Of a stretch of DNA of 41,892 nucleotides, positions 12,351 to 22,439 are shown one piece after another. A model generated the notes under the pieces. It was not told where the DNA came from. It did no database searches and worked only from the letters and a program-made list of their open reading frames with translations. Made by a program: the position numbers and the translations under genes. Numbering within the stretch: the first letter of the stretch is position 1; the number at the start of each line of letters is the position of its first letter. The stretch comes from Phoronis ovalis (taxonomy: Eukaryota > Phoronida > Phoronidae), in NCBI GenBank assembly GCA_028565635.1, contig JAOXYB010068055.1, positions 1-41,892 of the forward strand. Direction: 5' to 3'.

Positions 12351-13014
12351 GGGTAAGCTAGACCCTCGTTACTGTTTAAAGAAAAATTCGGGAAAAATCC
12401 GCATTGCATTTTTTTCACACAAAATACTTTTTTTCTGAAATTTTAGCATTCATGCTATGTTATGGTGATATTTTTAGACTTATGTGTGCAATGCATAAAA
12501 TTTAATTAATGTTTTATGACACCTCATGAAAATCATAAGGCACATCCTACAGCAAAATCCTGGGGATCTAAATTGGAGCTAACTACGTTTTTAAGAAGTA
12601 AACGATATTTCCATTATTTGTTATGACCGAATTGTAAATACCGTGAGTAATCTTTGAATTATTAATGTTTAAGAAAAGGTAATTTTTTTATTTGCTAAAA
12701 AGAACAAATTGATTATATAACCAAAATCCCTGGTGCAGATTAAAAATGGTCAAAAAGAAATTATGGGAATATCGATTACTTGCTAAAAACATAGTTAGCA
12801 CGAATTTTGATCTACTGCGTTTTCCCGTAGGATGTACCCACTGAATTTAGTAGGGTGCAATTAAATGCTAATTAAATTGCATACATTTTACACAATTGTT
12901 TGAAAATACCATTATGACATAGCCTGAATGTTAAAGGTTTAGAAAACATCTATTTTGAGTGAAAAAAATGTAATGAGGATTTTTCACGAATTTTTATTTA
13001 AACAGTGACGAGGG
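12351..13014. mobile_element. Foldback (whole-length palindrome) element, copy A
   Basis: Preceded by TTAA (12347-12350) and starting GGGTAAGCTAGACCCTCG. It aligns across its length to the reverse complement of the element at 17462-18138. Left and right halves are diverged inverted repeats of each other. The right end stops after CAGTGACGAGGGT, short of the last ~11 bases seen in the other copy, and runs straight into an additional arm at 13016. Confidence 0.85.
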
Positions 13015-13015
13015 T

Positions 13016-13387
13016 TATTAATTAATTATTAATTAATGTTTAAAAAAAGGTAATTTTTTTATTTGCTAAAAAAACAAATTGATTATATAACCAATATCCC
13101 ATTTGCAATTTTAAAATGGTCAAAAAAAAATTATGGGAATATCAATTACTTCCTAGAAATCGTATAGTTAGCCCGAATTTTGATCTACTGGGTTTTCCCG
13201 TAGCATGTACCTAATGATTTTTGTAGGATGTAATTAAATGCTAATTAAATTTCATGCATTTTACACAATAGTTTGAAAATACCATAATGACATAGCTTGA
13301 ATGTTACAGTTTTAGAAAATATCTATTTTGAGTGAAACACATGTAATGCGGATTTTTCACGAATATTTATTTAAACAGGAGAGGGTG
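13016..13387. mobile_element. Extra right arm of the foldback element, copy B
   Basis: It starts in the central sequence (ATTAATTAATGTTTAA), then repeats the right half of copy A (12660-13010) with scattered differences, ending TTTAAACAGGAGAGGGT. It therefore looks like a second, partly diverged right arm placed directly after copy A. Confidence 0.75.
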
Positions 13388-13450
13388 TCGTTTTTTCGAA
13401 TTCTGAGGTCCGGAAAAGGGGTGGGGTTTGGAGTGACGGGCTGAGCCCCC

Positions 13451-14362
13451 GTATAAAATATTTCGAAGTGTTGAAAATGAGATTTTTTTTATAATTAAAA
13501 GGCCACGATTTATTATATTAGACGAATTTATTTTAAGAAATACCAAGTAAAATGATAATTGGCATGTTTTAAAATAGGTCCCAAAGCCACCAGTTTGTAC
13601 ATATTTAGGATATATTTGAACTTCCAATATTTGTTTACAGATAAATCAAGTATACGTATTTAATTTTAAATGAAAAAGAGGGTTGGGCTAAATGCGAAAG
13701 CTAATATGTACACTAATACAAAACTGTTGAGATGTTGTACCTTTGTAAATATTGTACAGTTGATATCATAGCAAACAGTATTGTTTAAAAAACCAAGTTA
13801 CTATATATACAGACTGTATTCCCGTCGGTACCACTCCCCTGACATATAAAATACAATATGGAGCTCTTCCAGATTATCAGCTTCATTGTCTTAGATTCAT
13901 TTAGCCAATTCCAAAGTTATTAGTTAAAAGATTAGCAAATAGTTTATTTTTTTACAAGTTTGATTGTTTTAATAAGATTGTCCCCTTACTTTTTTCAAGT
14001 TCCTAATATGAAATATTTCTAAAGAGTATGTTTTATATACCACTCTCACTGCTGGGATTTGTGATTTGATTTTCTACTTAGTACTTAGTATACCTCCATG
14101 TTAGTCACTGCATGAAGTTTATGAAATGTTTAACATAATATATATAAGTCTCAGTGACATTTTATTAGTACTTGAGCATGATTGGCTACAGAGAATTACA
14201 AAAGCAATTTTACCAGGAGGAAGATTGTTTCAGATTCAGTCTAAACAACGAGGATGAATTATCAGAAATGTTTCCGAAAGAACACCCCACGACGAATTGA
14301 ATGTGCTGTGCTTTTTATTAATTATAATAAGGAGCAAGTTTTCAGAAAACACCCGTATTTTT
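13451..14362. other. Intergenic, nothing recognised
   Basis: AT-rich sequence with no recognisable exon or repeat before the 33-bp tandem array. Confidence 0.6.
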
Positions 14363-14632
14363 GCATTATTTCCCAGACATTACTGCGTTATTTTCACATT
14401 ATTTCCCAGATATTACTGCGTTATTTTCACATTATTTCCCAGATATTACTGCGTTNNNNNNNNNNNNNNNNNNNNNNNNNNNNNNNNNNNNNNNNNNNNN
14501 NNNNNNNNNNNNNNNNNNNNNNNNNNNNNNNNNNNNNNNNNNNNNNNNNNNNNNNTTTCACATTATTTCCCAGATATTACTGCGTTATTTTCACATTATT
14601 TCCCAGATATTACTGCGTTATTTTCACATTAT
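14363..14632 (+). repeat. 33-bp tandem repeat containing the assembly gap
   Basis: The unit is 33 bp with the core CATTATTTCCCAGATATTAC. About three copies precede the gap and about two and a half follow it, nearly identical. Since 33 is a multiple of three, the frame stays open and yields repeat peptides that I do not take as coding. Confidence 0.95.
14456..14555. other. Assembly gap, exactly 100 N
   Basis: A run of exactly 100 unknown bases with the same 33-bp repeat on both sides. The round number is typical of a placeholder, so the true array length is unknown. Confidence 0.98.
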
Positions 14633-17227
14633 ATTTGCGTAGTATTGATGTATATCATATCATTTTTTTTTATCTAGAATTTTTGTATACATTGTTAGTA
14701 AGTGTAGATCGAGTAGTTGGACCTTTCTTGTAAAACTGTAAAATGTTTTTACTGTGAACATTACTGTGTCAAATAAATACTACTATTATAAAATTGTCAT
14801 CGCTACAAGGCTGAGCGTATAAATTTGCTTTTTCCGGCATGTTTTATGGTTAGATTCTGAATTTTTGCATACGGAAATAACTAAGTCCCAAATAGGTATC
14901 GATACCAAATCCGAATGTGAGTTTTAGATATAGTTCTAGTGTGAGTAGTTCAGATCCTCTTAACGGAGACACCGCACCCATTGGGGCTCATCAAATCGGT
15001 CAGCCAATCTTTGACAGACTCAGCAATAGAGCACTCACTGTGACTGTATAAGTGGCGTATGGATAGGTAAAATATTTTAGTGCTAGCTTCAGAAAAATTG
15101 CAATTCAAATTCCATTATATCTGACACAATTGTTTAGGTAGTGTCATTTTGTAATTTACGACTGTGCAAATGTCTAATTTCTACTTAGATCAGGATTACA
15201 CTAAGTCATAAACAAGTAGCGAGATCATTCTTGGAATCCTTTTGCATTTCATCTGAGATCATAACTGATGACTCTAAATTTTTTGTCACAGAAGTTTTAA
15301 TAATAAAAATAAACTTACTTATCAGATCTCTACCAATTAACCATTTTGGATCGAACTTCATCATGCTTTGAAAATTGTAGAACCTTGTCTACTGCTTTTC
15401 TCTTACAATCGACTTGCAACAACTGGTTTCTTCAAGCTCTCTAGTCAATATCGAAATTAAATATTTCGATAATTATTATATTCCTGATAATATTACTTTA
15501 AAACTGTTCGCTTTTACCCTGAGTATTTCGAGATAAAATAATATCAAACACGAAAGAAGTAAAACAAGTTAAATAAAACATGTTGCTTGTTAATAATTAT
15601 TCCCATATCAAATCGCTGAGACATACAAATATATCGTATCATCCTGATGTAAATAATCCCTGAAGTATCAAAATAATATCGACTAACAGAATCAATGAAT
15701 GAAATACGTCTAACTTGATATCATAAATGTTTAATCTTCCCAAGACTGGCAACCAACGTGACTATCATTAAGTGTTCTTACTCAGGTAAATATATACACC
15801 AATCTGAGTATACCTTAGTGAAAGTAAGGGTCGAGGGTCACCTTAGTAATACGACCGGATAAAGCATTTTAGTTCTCCTAGGATGGACTTCTATAATACA
15901 CATAGTAGTGTTTACCATGCGGAATACAATTACCAAAAATAAACATTAACGGTAAATTATGAATAAATTTCCAAAGTTGATTTTAGCATAGGGTTGTTTA
16001 CTTTACGCAAGTATGTGGAATACCCTATAGCAAATTAATGTATAAATAAATCGACAAAAAAAATAGCACTCCTCTATACCACCTAAGAACTTTTTTCTTT
16101 TAATATGGTTCAGTTCAAGGTTATGACCGGTGTTGTACTATTAATTTAAACATAGTATATTTGAAATTCTATATATCCTAGTTCTAGCAATGTCAGAGAA
16201 TGTTATCCGTATCATATTCAAAATAAGTGTGTAACTCCATAAAATATTACTGGTGTTCATATAATATAAAATGTGTTTCAAAACATCAATTATCTTTTCC
16301 TAAGTATTTCCCCAATTTAATTTTTGCATATATAGAGAGAGGAGCGATCCGAAATTTAAAAATAGTGGATTAACAATCCACTTTATGCCAATACTTTTTG
16401 AATTTTTTGAAGGTAATATGTTTGTTACGTAACAAGGGAGAATTTTTTTAAGGAAAATATTTTTGTAATTTTTTAACAGTCTGTTGCAAACAAAGAACAA
16501 ACAGTAAAAAGTATACAATTTAATTCCAAAATTCAAAAAGACCTCACATCTCTACCCAAAAATAATTTGAGCACACATAGGGAGTTAATCGTGACAATTT
16601 CAAGGACAGTTTAATACAAATTTATTTAATTACTTGTTATGCACAGAACACGTTGTTATTTCTTATTTGTTGTTATTGTGCTTAGTTCTAAAGTATCCTA
16701 GGATATAAGCTAGTTTGTTTCCCAAATATTTGTTAAACGTTAAAATACATGAATTTTTAATAATTCCCATTATATATGGTGTGAAAAAAACAATACTAGG
16801 ATCGAACAACGTCACAAAGCAGTTTAAAACTATTATTTTCATTGCAAATGTAGATATAGAAATTTGCCAAGTTACTACTATATAGTTATTTTTGTATAGA
16901 TCTGATAAAAATAAAAAGCACATATATCACTTTGTATTAATGCATTGTTTAGTCCCTGTATATACTCGACAGCTGATAGTTGAGGGAAATGTGGTGAAAA
17001 TAACGGTCGCGATTTGAAACATGTTTAGCTCAATACAAATCTGGTCCGATTCTAATTTTGCGTGGAACGATTAACATAAACTGTAATGCTTTCCTTTTAA
17101 CTAGAATCAGAATTTGTAATCTTGTTTCTGAAATATTGCGTTTAGTGACTAAACTGTAATGATCGGTTCAGATAATTTGTAGATTTTTTAGGTTATATTC
17201 AGCATTTCGTTGTGTTTTTTTTGTACA
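14633..17227. other. Intergenic, nothing recognised
   Basis: About 2.6 kb of AT-rich DNA. The minus-strand open frames at 16300-16536 and 16663-16923 have biased, low-complexity composition and no family I recognise. Confidence 0.6.
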
Positions 17228-17407
17228 AATATACTATTCGTATGCAATCAGTGGAGCCAAACGCTCCCAGAATGTTCGTTTTGTAAATAAACAAACCTGC
17301 AGTTCTCCGAGAGCTCGAGCTGTTTATTTACAAAAATAGGAGGCATTCTAAGAATGTTTGTGTTCGCGGGCCGGTTGCTCCATCAATTGCATGGAAATAT
17401 TCTATTG
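17228..17407. mobile_element. Short imperfect palindrome, possible foldback MITE
   Basis: The outer arms share ATGCAAT--TGGAGC in inverted orientation (17241-17256 and 17376-17392). The inner arms share TTTTGTAAATAAACA inverted (17278-17292 and 17319-17334). Between them lies GC-richer sequence with GAGAGCTCGAGC. No convincing target duplication was found, so mobility is inferred from structure only. Confidence 0.55.
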
Positions 17408-17461
17408 GGATGATCGAGTTATTAGGAAATTGTAATTAATGATATAGAGATAACTGATTAA

Positions 17462-18138
17462 GGCTAAGCTGGACCCTCGTCACTGTTTAAATAAAAATCG
17501 TGAAAAATCCTAATTACATTTTTTTCACTCAAAATAGATGTTTTCTAAACCTTTAACATTCAAGCTATGTCATAATGGTATTTTCAAACTATTGTGTAAA
17601 ATGTATGCAATTTATAATTAATTAGCATTTAATTGCACCCTACTAAAATCATTGGGTACATCCTACGGGAAAACCCAGTAGATCAAAATTCGTGCTAACT
17701 ATATTTTTAGCAAGTAATCGATATTCCCATAATTTCTTTTTACCATTTTTAAACTGCACCAGGGATTTTGGTTATATAATCAATTTGTTTTTTTTAGCAA
17801 ATAAAAAAATAAGCTTTTCTTAAACATTAATTAATAATTCAAAGATTATTCACGGTTTTTACAATTCGGTCATAACAAATAATGGAAATATCGTTTACTT
17901 CTTAAAAACGTGGTTAGCTCCAATTTAGATCCCCAGGATTTTGCTGTAGAATGTACCTTATGATTTTTATGAGGTGTCATAAAACCTAATTAAATTTTAT
18001 GCATTGCACACAAAAGTTTAAAAATATCACCATAACATAGCATGAATGTTAAAGATTCAGAAAAAAATTATTTTGTGTGAAAAAAATGCAATGCGGATTT
18101 TTCCCGAATTTTTCTTTAAACAGTAACTTAGCTTAGCC
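17462..18138. mobile_element. 677-bp foldback element with TTAA target duplication, copy C
   Basis: Both ends are flanked by TTAA (17458-17461 and 18139-18142), and the termini are GGCTAAGCT and AGCTTAGCC. The whole element is a diverged palindrome: the left half, reverse-complemented, aligns with the right half over roughly 300 bases. One paired stretch is GGGTACATCCTACGGG on the left against the complement of AGAATGTACC on the right. TTAA duplications are known for piggyBac and Kolobok elements. No transposase is encoded, so it is non-autonomous. Confidence 0.88.
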
Positions 18139-18142
18139 TTAA

Positions 18143-19605
18143 GCAAAACGATGCCAAAAGAATATTTTTTATTAAAAATTCCTTTATTTAATTATTTATG
18201 GGAACAAATGATCATGAACACATGGCAAATGGTAAGCAATAGCAATTAAGACTCAAAATAGTACCAACAGTGTATTAGTGGGCGTATTGTTACTTAATCC
18301 CCTGTTGTTTATTCTGCATGGATACTGACGCCTAATGTTCATTTTATTTGGAAATAGGTGTGGTTCTTCACAAAGTAAAAGAAATTACAATGTACTTCAA
18401 TTTCTAACAGACATTTTTTAATCCAAATTGATAAGAGTATGCAATGTAAGGTGAAACTTTGATTTGTCTGTCTAGTAGAGGAGAGAATTGCAGAAAGTCC
18501 TCTAGAAATTGAATTTCATAGCACCTCTGGTACACCTCTCCACATTTGGTATCATTGGATAGTGAATTGTATACAGGTTAAGAATATGGTTGTTGTTCCG
18601 TATTGTTAGGTGGGTGGGGAACGCGTTGTGTGAGGTTTAATTTTCTGAGTTGACATGTACTTTAATGAGACACTGCTAATTGTTTATGCGAATATCAATA
18701 CAATACTTTATAAATTTATATATTTTATAAATTAGTTGCTTAAATGACATATCTAAGATTATATTCTGATAGAAAGACAATTCTCGTAGTCAATTTTATG
18801 ACATGAAATAAATTTCACAACAATTAAATTAGATATGCTACGCACTCTACGGTGGTCCGCTCAAAACAACGACAAAACAGTAAATAGAAAAGTAATTTTA
18901 CAATATAACATATTTATGAATTATAAGAAAACTTGATACCAGTCTTTGCAAAATGTTACTGCATGTAAAATCAGTAACATTGCACTATATTTTGTGGTCT
19001 CTGAGACGCGCTTCCGAGCATTATAAAGGGTCATGTGTACTTTTAGTAAAATTACAAAAGGCAATTAACTATAGGTGTCCATATTTTCAATATTTCTGCT
19101 ACATTTGTTACCTGTATCATTTGTTACTTCTTTTAATAGAGATAATGGTTATTTTAAGCTAAATTATTACAAAATAAACTATTTTTATAGCAATGAAATC
19201 AAACTTTATAACCCTAAAATCGGATAATAGATACAGAGTATGCAAAACGACATTTACCTATCTTTTACATCACGTGGTACATTATATGCTTTTAAAATAA
19301 ATTAATTCGAAATATGTTGACTGTCTATAAACCTTTGTTCAAATTCAAACATTATCAAGTATATTTAATCTCTAGAAATGACTCTAAGTTAACTTATAAG
19401 GGAATAGAAAGAATGCTCATCTTATGATGTCATCTAAAATGGCTACTGTAACAATAGAACATTCACGTACATGTATATGTTTTACAGTAAGGTTTAAATT
19501 ATTTAATGGTATACATCTAATTATTTGTAACTTATTTAATATTGAATTTAAGGTATAAACGAGTATTTCACACTTTTAATTTAAAATTATTTTGCTGCAT
19601 AGTTT
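18143..19605. other. Intergenic, nothing recognised
   Basis: AT-rich sequence between two mobile elements. The open frame at 18953-19162 resembles no family I know. Confidence 0.6.
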
Positions 19606-19613
19606 GTTGTTAG

Positions 19614-19932
19614 CCCGGGGAGGCAGTCAATATGAACGTGGGTACGCATGTTCCAACAAAATTTCGCGTGAAAGAGTATGTTTTTCGAACCGCAGGCGCG
19701 TAACGCGCGGAGGATATGTTTTTGTTAAAATCACGAAAAGGGGTGTTTTTTTGAGGTGTGACACTTCGTTGGGGGTGTTTTTCCCAAAAGTCACTTCCTC
19801 AGGGTATTTTTATTAAAAAAAACTCACTTCCTTAGGGTTGTATTTTTGCGGAATTTCACTTCGTTAAGGGGTTTTTTGAAAAGCCATGTTGGAACATGGG
19901 TACCCACTTTCATATTGACTGCCCTCCCCGGG
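19614..19932. mobile_element. 319-bp inverted-repeat element with 8-bp target duplication and internal minisatellite
   Basis: The termini begin CCCGGGGAGG and form inverted repeats of about 46 bp with only about three differences (for example CAGTCAATATGAACGTGG on the left against CAGTCAATATGAAAGTGG on the right). Perfect 8-bp duplications GTTGTTAG flank it at 19606-19613 and 19933-19940. The core holds degenerate repeats around CACTTCGTTAGGGGTGTTTTT-like units. No transposase is present. High arm identity suggests a fairly young insertion. Confidence 0.92.
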
Positions 19933-19940
19933 GTTGTTAG

Positions 19941-21440
19941 TAATTTCCTCATCACTACAAGCATATGTATATTTACATATTACAAAATCCACCTTTTCTC
20001 TAGGAATAAAATATATGTATGTTAACAAATATAATACTTTAATATACACCATAATATTTGTCTGGTATCAATCGCCATCATCATAATTTTCTTCAAACGT
20101 TAAAAAAGTGTTGGGACAATGTTCATCACCTCCTTTTTATTGCCTTACGTTTTCCAGAAGTTTGCTCCATTCTTTAGGTACAGGTGTTTGCGTATTATAT
20201 AACCAGCAATCATAATCACTACATAGTCATATCTAACTGCTCGCGCTAAACATCCCAATTATTCATTTATAGGAACTGATGGTAGGGATGTCATGCATTT
20301 ATCCTAATGAGTTCCGATATTCCCACCAGGTGGTCCTCAATCAGGAGTAGCAAAATAATGCTTATAAAAGGCAGCCTGAATAATCGGCTGAAGGTAACAT
20401 TGATTTATGACTAGATAAAAAGTTTCTCGAACTGTGATGCAGGCTTCGTACTTTAAAGTAATCGAAGTGGATGTCATATAAGTAACAAATGTGACATTAG
20501 CAACTGTAACAGTAAACTTGAAGGTGAAATATGTATATTCCAAAAAAAGTAAATAAGAGCAGATTATGGCAGAAAAACTACATAAATATTTAAGTTTATT
20601 TATTATTTAACTTGCTTAAATAATAAATTATGCAGTAACTGACTTCTGTTGGTAGCCGGAAATGTATAAAAGTGGACATAAAATATTTACTGTTTTACAG
20701 CTAGCAAAAGAATGGCATTACAGTTTTGGTTTTCCTAAGGGCAATTAAACGTAGCAATGAGGTGAGTTATTCATTGAATTATTTTAATTTACTATGTGGC
20801 AATGAACGTATTTTTAAAACAAATTATCAAAACTATTGAAAAAGTTGCAAATTATTATCTGCACCAACGAAACAATTTTGACTCACTAGCGTATTCACAC
20901 ATGCTGCTGTAACTCCATACTTCAATAGATTCTTCTTGATTGTATGTATCAATAAACAAAAGCAAGTAAAACATGTTTGTTCCATGAATCAAATGAAGTG
21001 CAACCATATAAATAATCACAACACGAAAATGTAACAATGATCTATCACAATTCGGTGTCTAGTTATCATTTCATGATAACAAATTATATAACCTCGAAAA
21101 ATTAATAATAACAAATACAAAAGTTATGGATTAACATATTGTTTGAGATTGTTATCTTGCCACAAAAAGATATCCATGTGTTCCTTTATCCCTTAATCAG
21201 ATGCTAAGTAAGCTTGCTTCATAGCTGATTGGAAAATAATGATATCATCAATTCTATGTTAGGTATACTGCAACTACTTAGTAGTTGTCATAATATGTAA
21301 GGCATCTCAAAACACAGAAGGTAACTATACATTACGATTTTTAAAATCTTTTACAATGCATATACCTGAACTTGATGTTAACTCTGCTTTAATGCTTATT
21401 GCTGATATTCAAACAGCTACTCAAAACAATTTTATATCAT
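19941..21440. other. Intergenic, nothing recognised
   Basis: About 1.5 kb with no coding exon recognised. A CTCF-like motif, CCACCAGGTGGT, lies at 20323-20334. Confidence 0.6.
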
Positions 21441-22130
21441 CATACATGGTCATCACACACACAGTACCATACACAGTCACTATACATGGTCACCACACAA
21501 TCCCCATACATGGTCACCATGCACAGTCCCCATACATGGTCACCATACACAGTCACTATACATGGTCACTACACAGTCCCCATACATGGTCACCATGCAC
21601 AGTCCCCATACATGGTCACTATGCACAGTCCCCATACATGGTCACCATGCACAGTTCCCATACACAGTCACTATACATGGTCACCACACAGTACCCATAC
21701 ATGGCCACCTTGCACAGTTCCCATACATGGTCACCATGCACAGTCCCCATACATGGTCACCATGCACAGTCCCCATACATGGTCACCATGCAGTCCCCAT
21801 ACATGGTCACCATGCACAGTCCCCATACATGGTCACCATGCAAAGTCCCCATACATGGTCACCATGCACAGTTCCCATACATGGTCATCACACACAGTCC
21901 CCATACACAGTCACTATACATGGTCACCACACAGTCCCCATACATGGCCACCATGCACAGTTCCCATACATGGTCACCATACACAGTCACTATACATGGT
22001 CACCATACACAGTCCCCATACATGGCCACCATACACAGTTCCCATACATGGTCACCATACACAGTCACTATACATGGTCACCATACACAGTTCCCATACA
22101 TGGTCACCATACACAGTCCTATACACAGTT
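21441..22130 (+). repeat. 26-bp minisatellite, about 26 copies
   Basis: The unit is 26 bp around ATACATGGTCACCATGCACA with variants (CCATACACAGTCACTATACA). Because 26 is not a multiple of three and the unit has no forward stop, all three plus-strand frames stay open. That generates overlapping open frames of 267, 246 and 207 codons. The array ends about 210 bp beyond the CIBAR1 stop codon and may overlap its 3' end. Confidence 0.95.
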
Positions 22131-22343
22131 TGTTCATAAAACTATTTGCTCATTTTTAAAAATTTTAATGGCCTTGAACAGTTAGTTCCTTTCTAAAATT
22201 CGGTTGAGACGAAAATAAATGGAAAATAAGCAGTTGTGTATGCAAGCTCAAACAATAAACACGTTATATCACGAGATAAGAACAAAACAGTTAATTTTAT
22301 CCATTAAACTTATTAAAATAACAGTCTGTAGCGTCAGTGAGAT
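22131..22343 (-). other. CIBAR1 3' flank / probable 3'UTR
   Basis: AT-rich sequence after the stop codon, reaching the 26-bp minisatellite. No canonical minus-strand AATAAA was found; an ATTAAA variant sits near 22163-22168. Confidence 0.4.
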
Positions 22344-22439
22344 TTATCTTTTTTTCATGTAATCATTGTCTTCATCTTCACTATCTTCATACTCACTCCC
22401 ATCATCCTCATCTTCATCATAATCACTATCATCACCTCC
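22344..22439 (-). CDS. CIBAR1: CIBAR1 coding exon 9 (acidic C-terminus and stop)
   Basis: 96 nt, acceptor TGTTTGTTTCAG, ending in TAA at 22346-22344. Of 31 residues about 18 are Asp or Glu, followed by MKKR. The encoding DNA is a GAT/GAA-rich tract. Confidence 0.88.
   Translation of the reverse strand, partial: GGDDSDYDEDEDDGSEYEDSEDEDNDYMKKR

Larger units (their letters stand above)
11491..13450. mobile_element. Degraded CCCCGGGG-ended host element with degenerate minisatellite, carrying two nested insertions
   Basis: The left end at 11491 begins CCCCGGGGTACC. From 11561 to 11878 there are about nine degenerate units around TTTACCACAGGGTAT, spaced 32-48 bp. After two younger insertions (11879-12158 and 12351 to about 13387), similar sequence resumes: AAAGGGGTGAGTTTT near 12308 and AAAAGGGGTGGGGTTT near 13416. 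This suggests one interrupted host. The right end is not clean; GACGGGCTGAGCCCCCG near 13436-13452 is a candidate. No transposase frame is present. The 149-codon open frame at 11478-11927 is a by-product of the repeats. Confidence 0.6.

Noticed and set aside
13367-13627. 86-codon minus-strand open frame
   Set aside because: It starts in unique DNA and runs into transposon-derived sequence, with no family match.
14254-14733. Open frames with HIISQILLR-type repeats across the gap
   Set aside because: Product of a 33-bp tandem repeat and an undefined 100-N segment.
21356-22185. Overlapping plus-strand open frames of 267, 246 and 207 codons with His/Pro/Thr-rich repeats
   Set aside because: They are three readings of one stop-free 26-bp minisatellite; no splice, start or family evidence.
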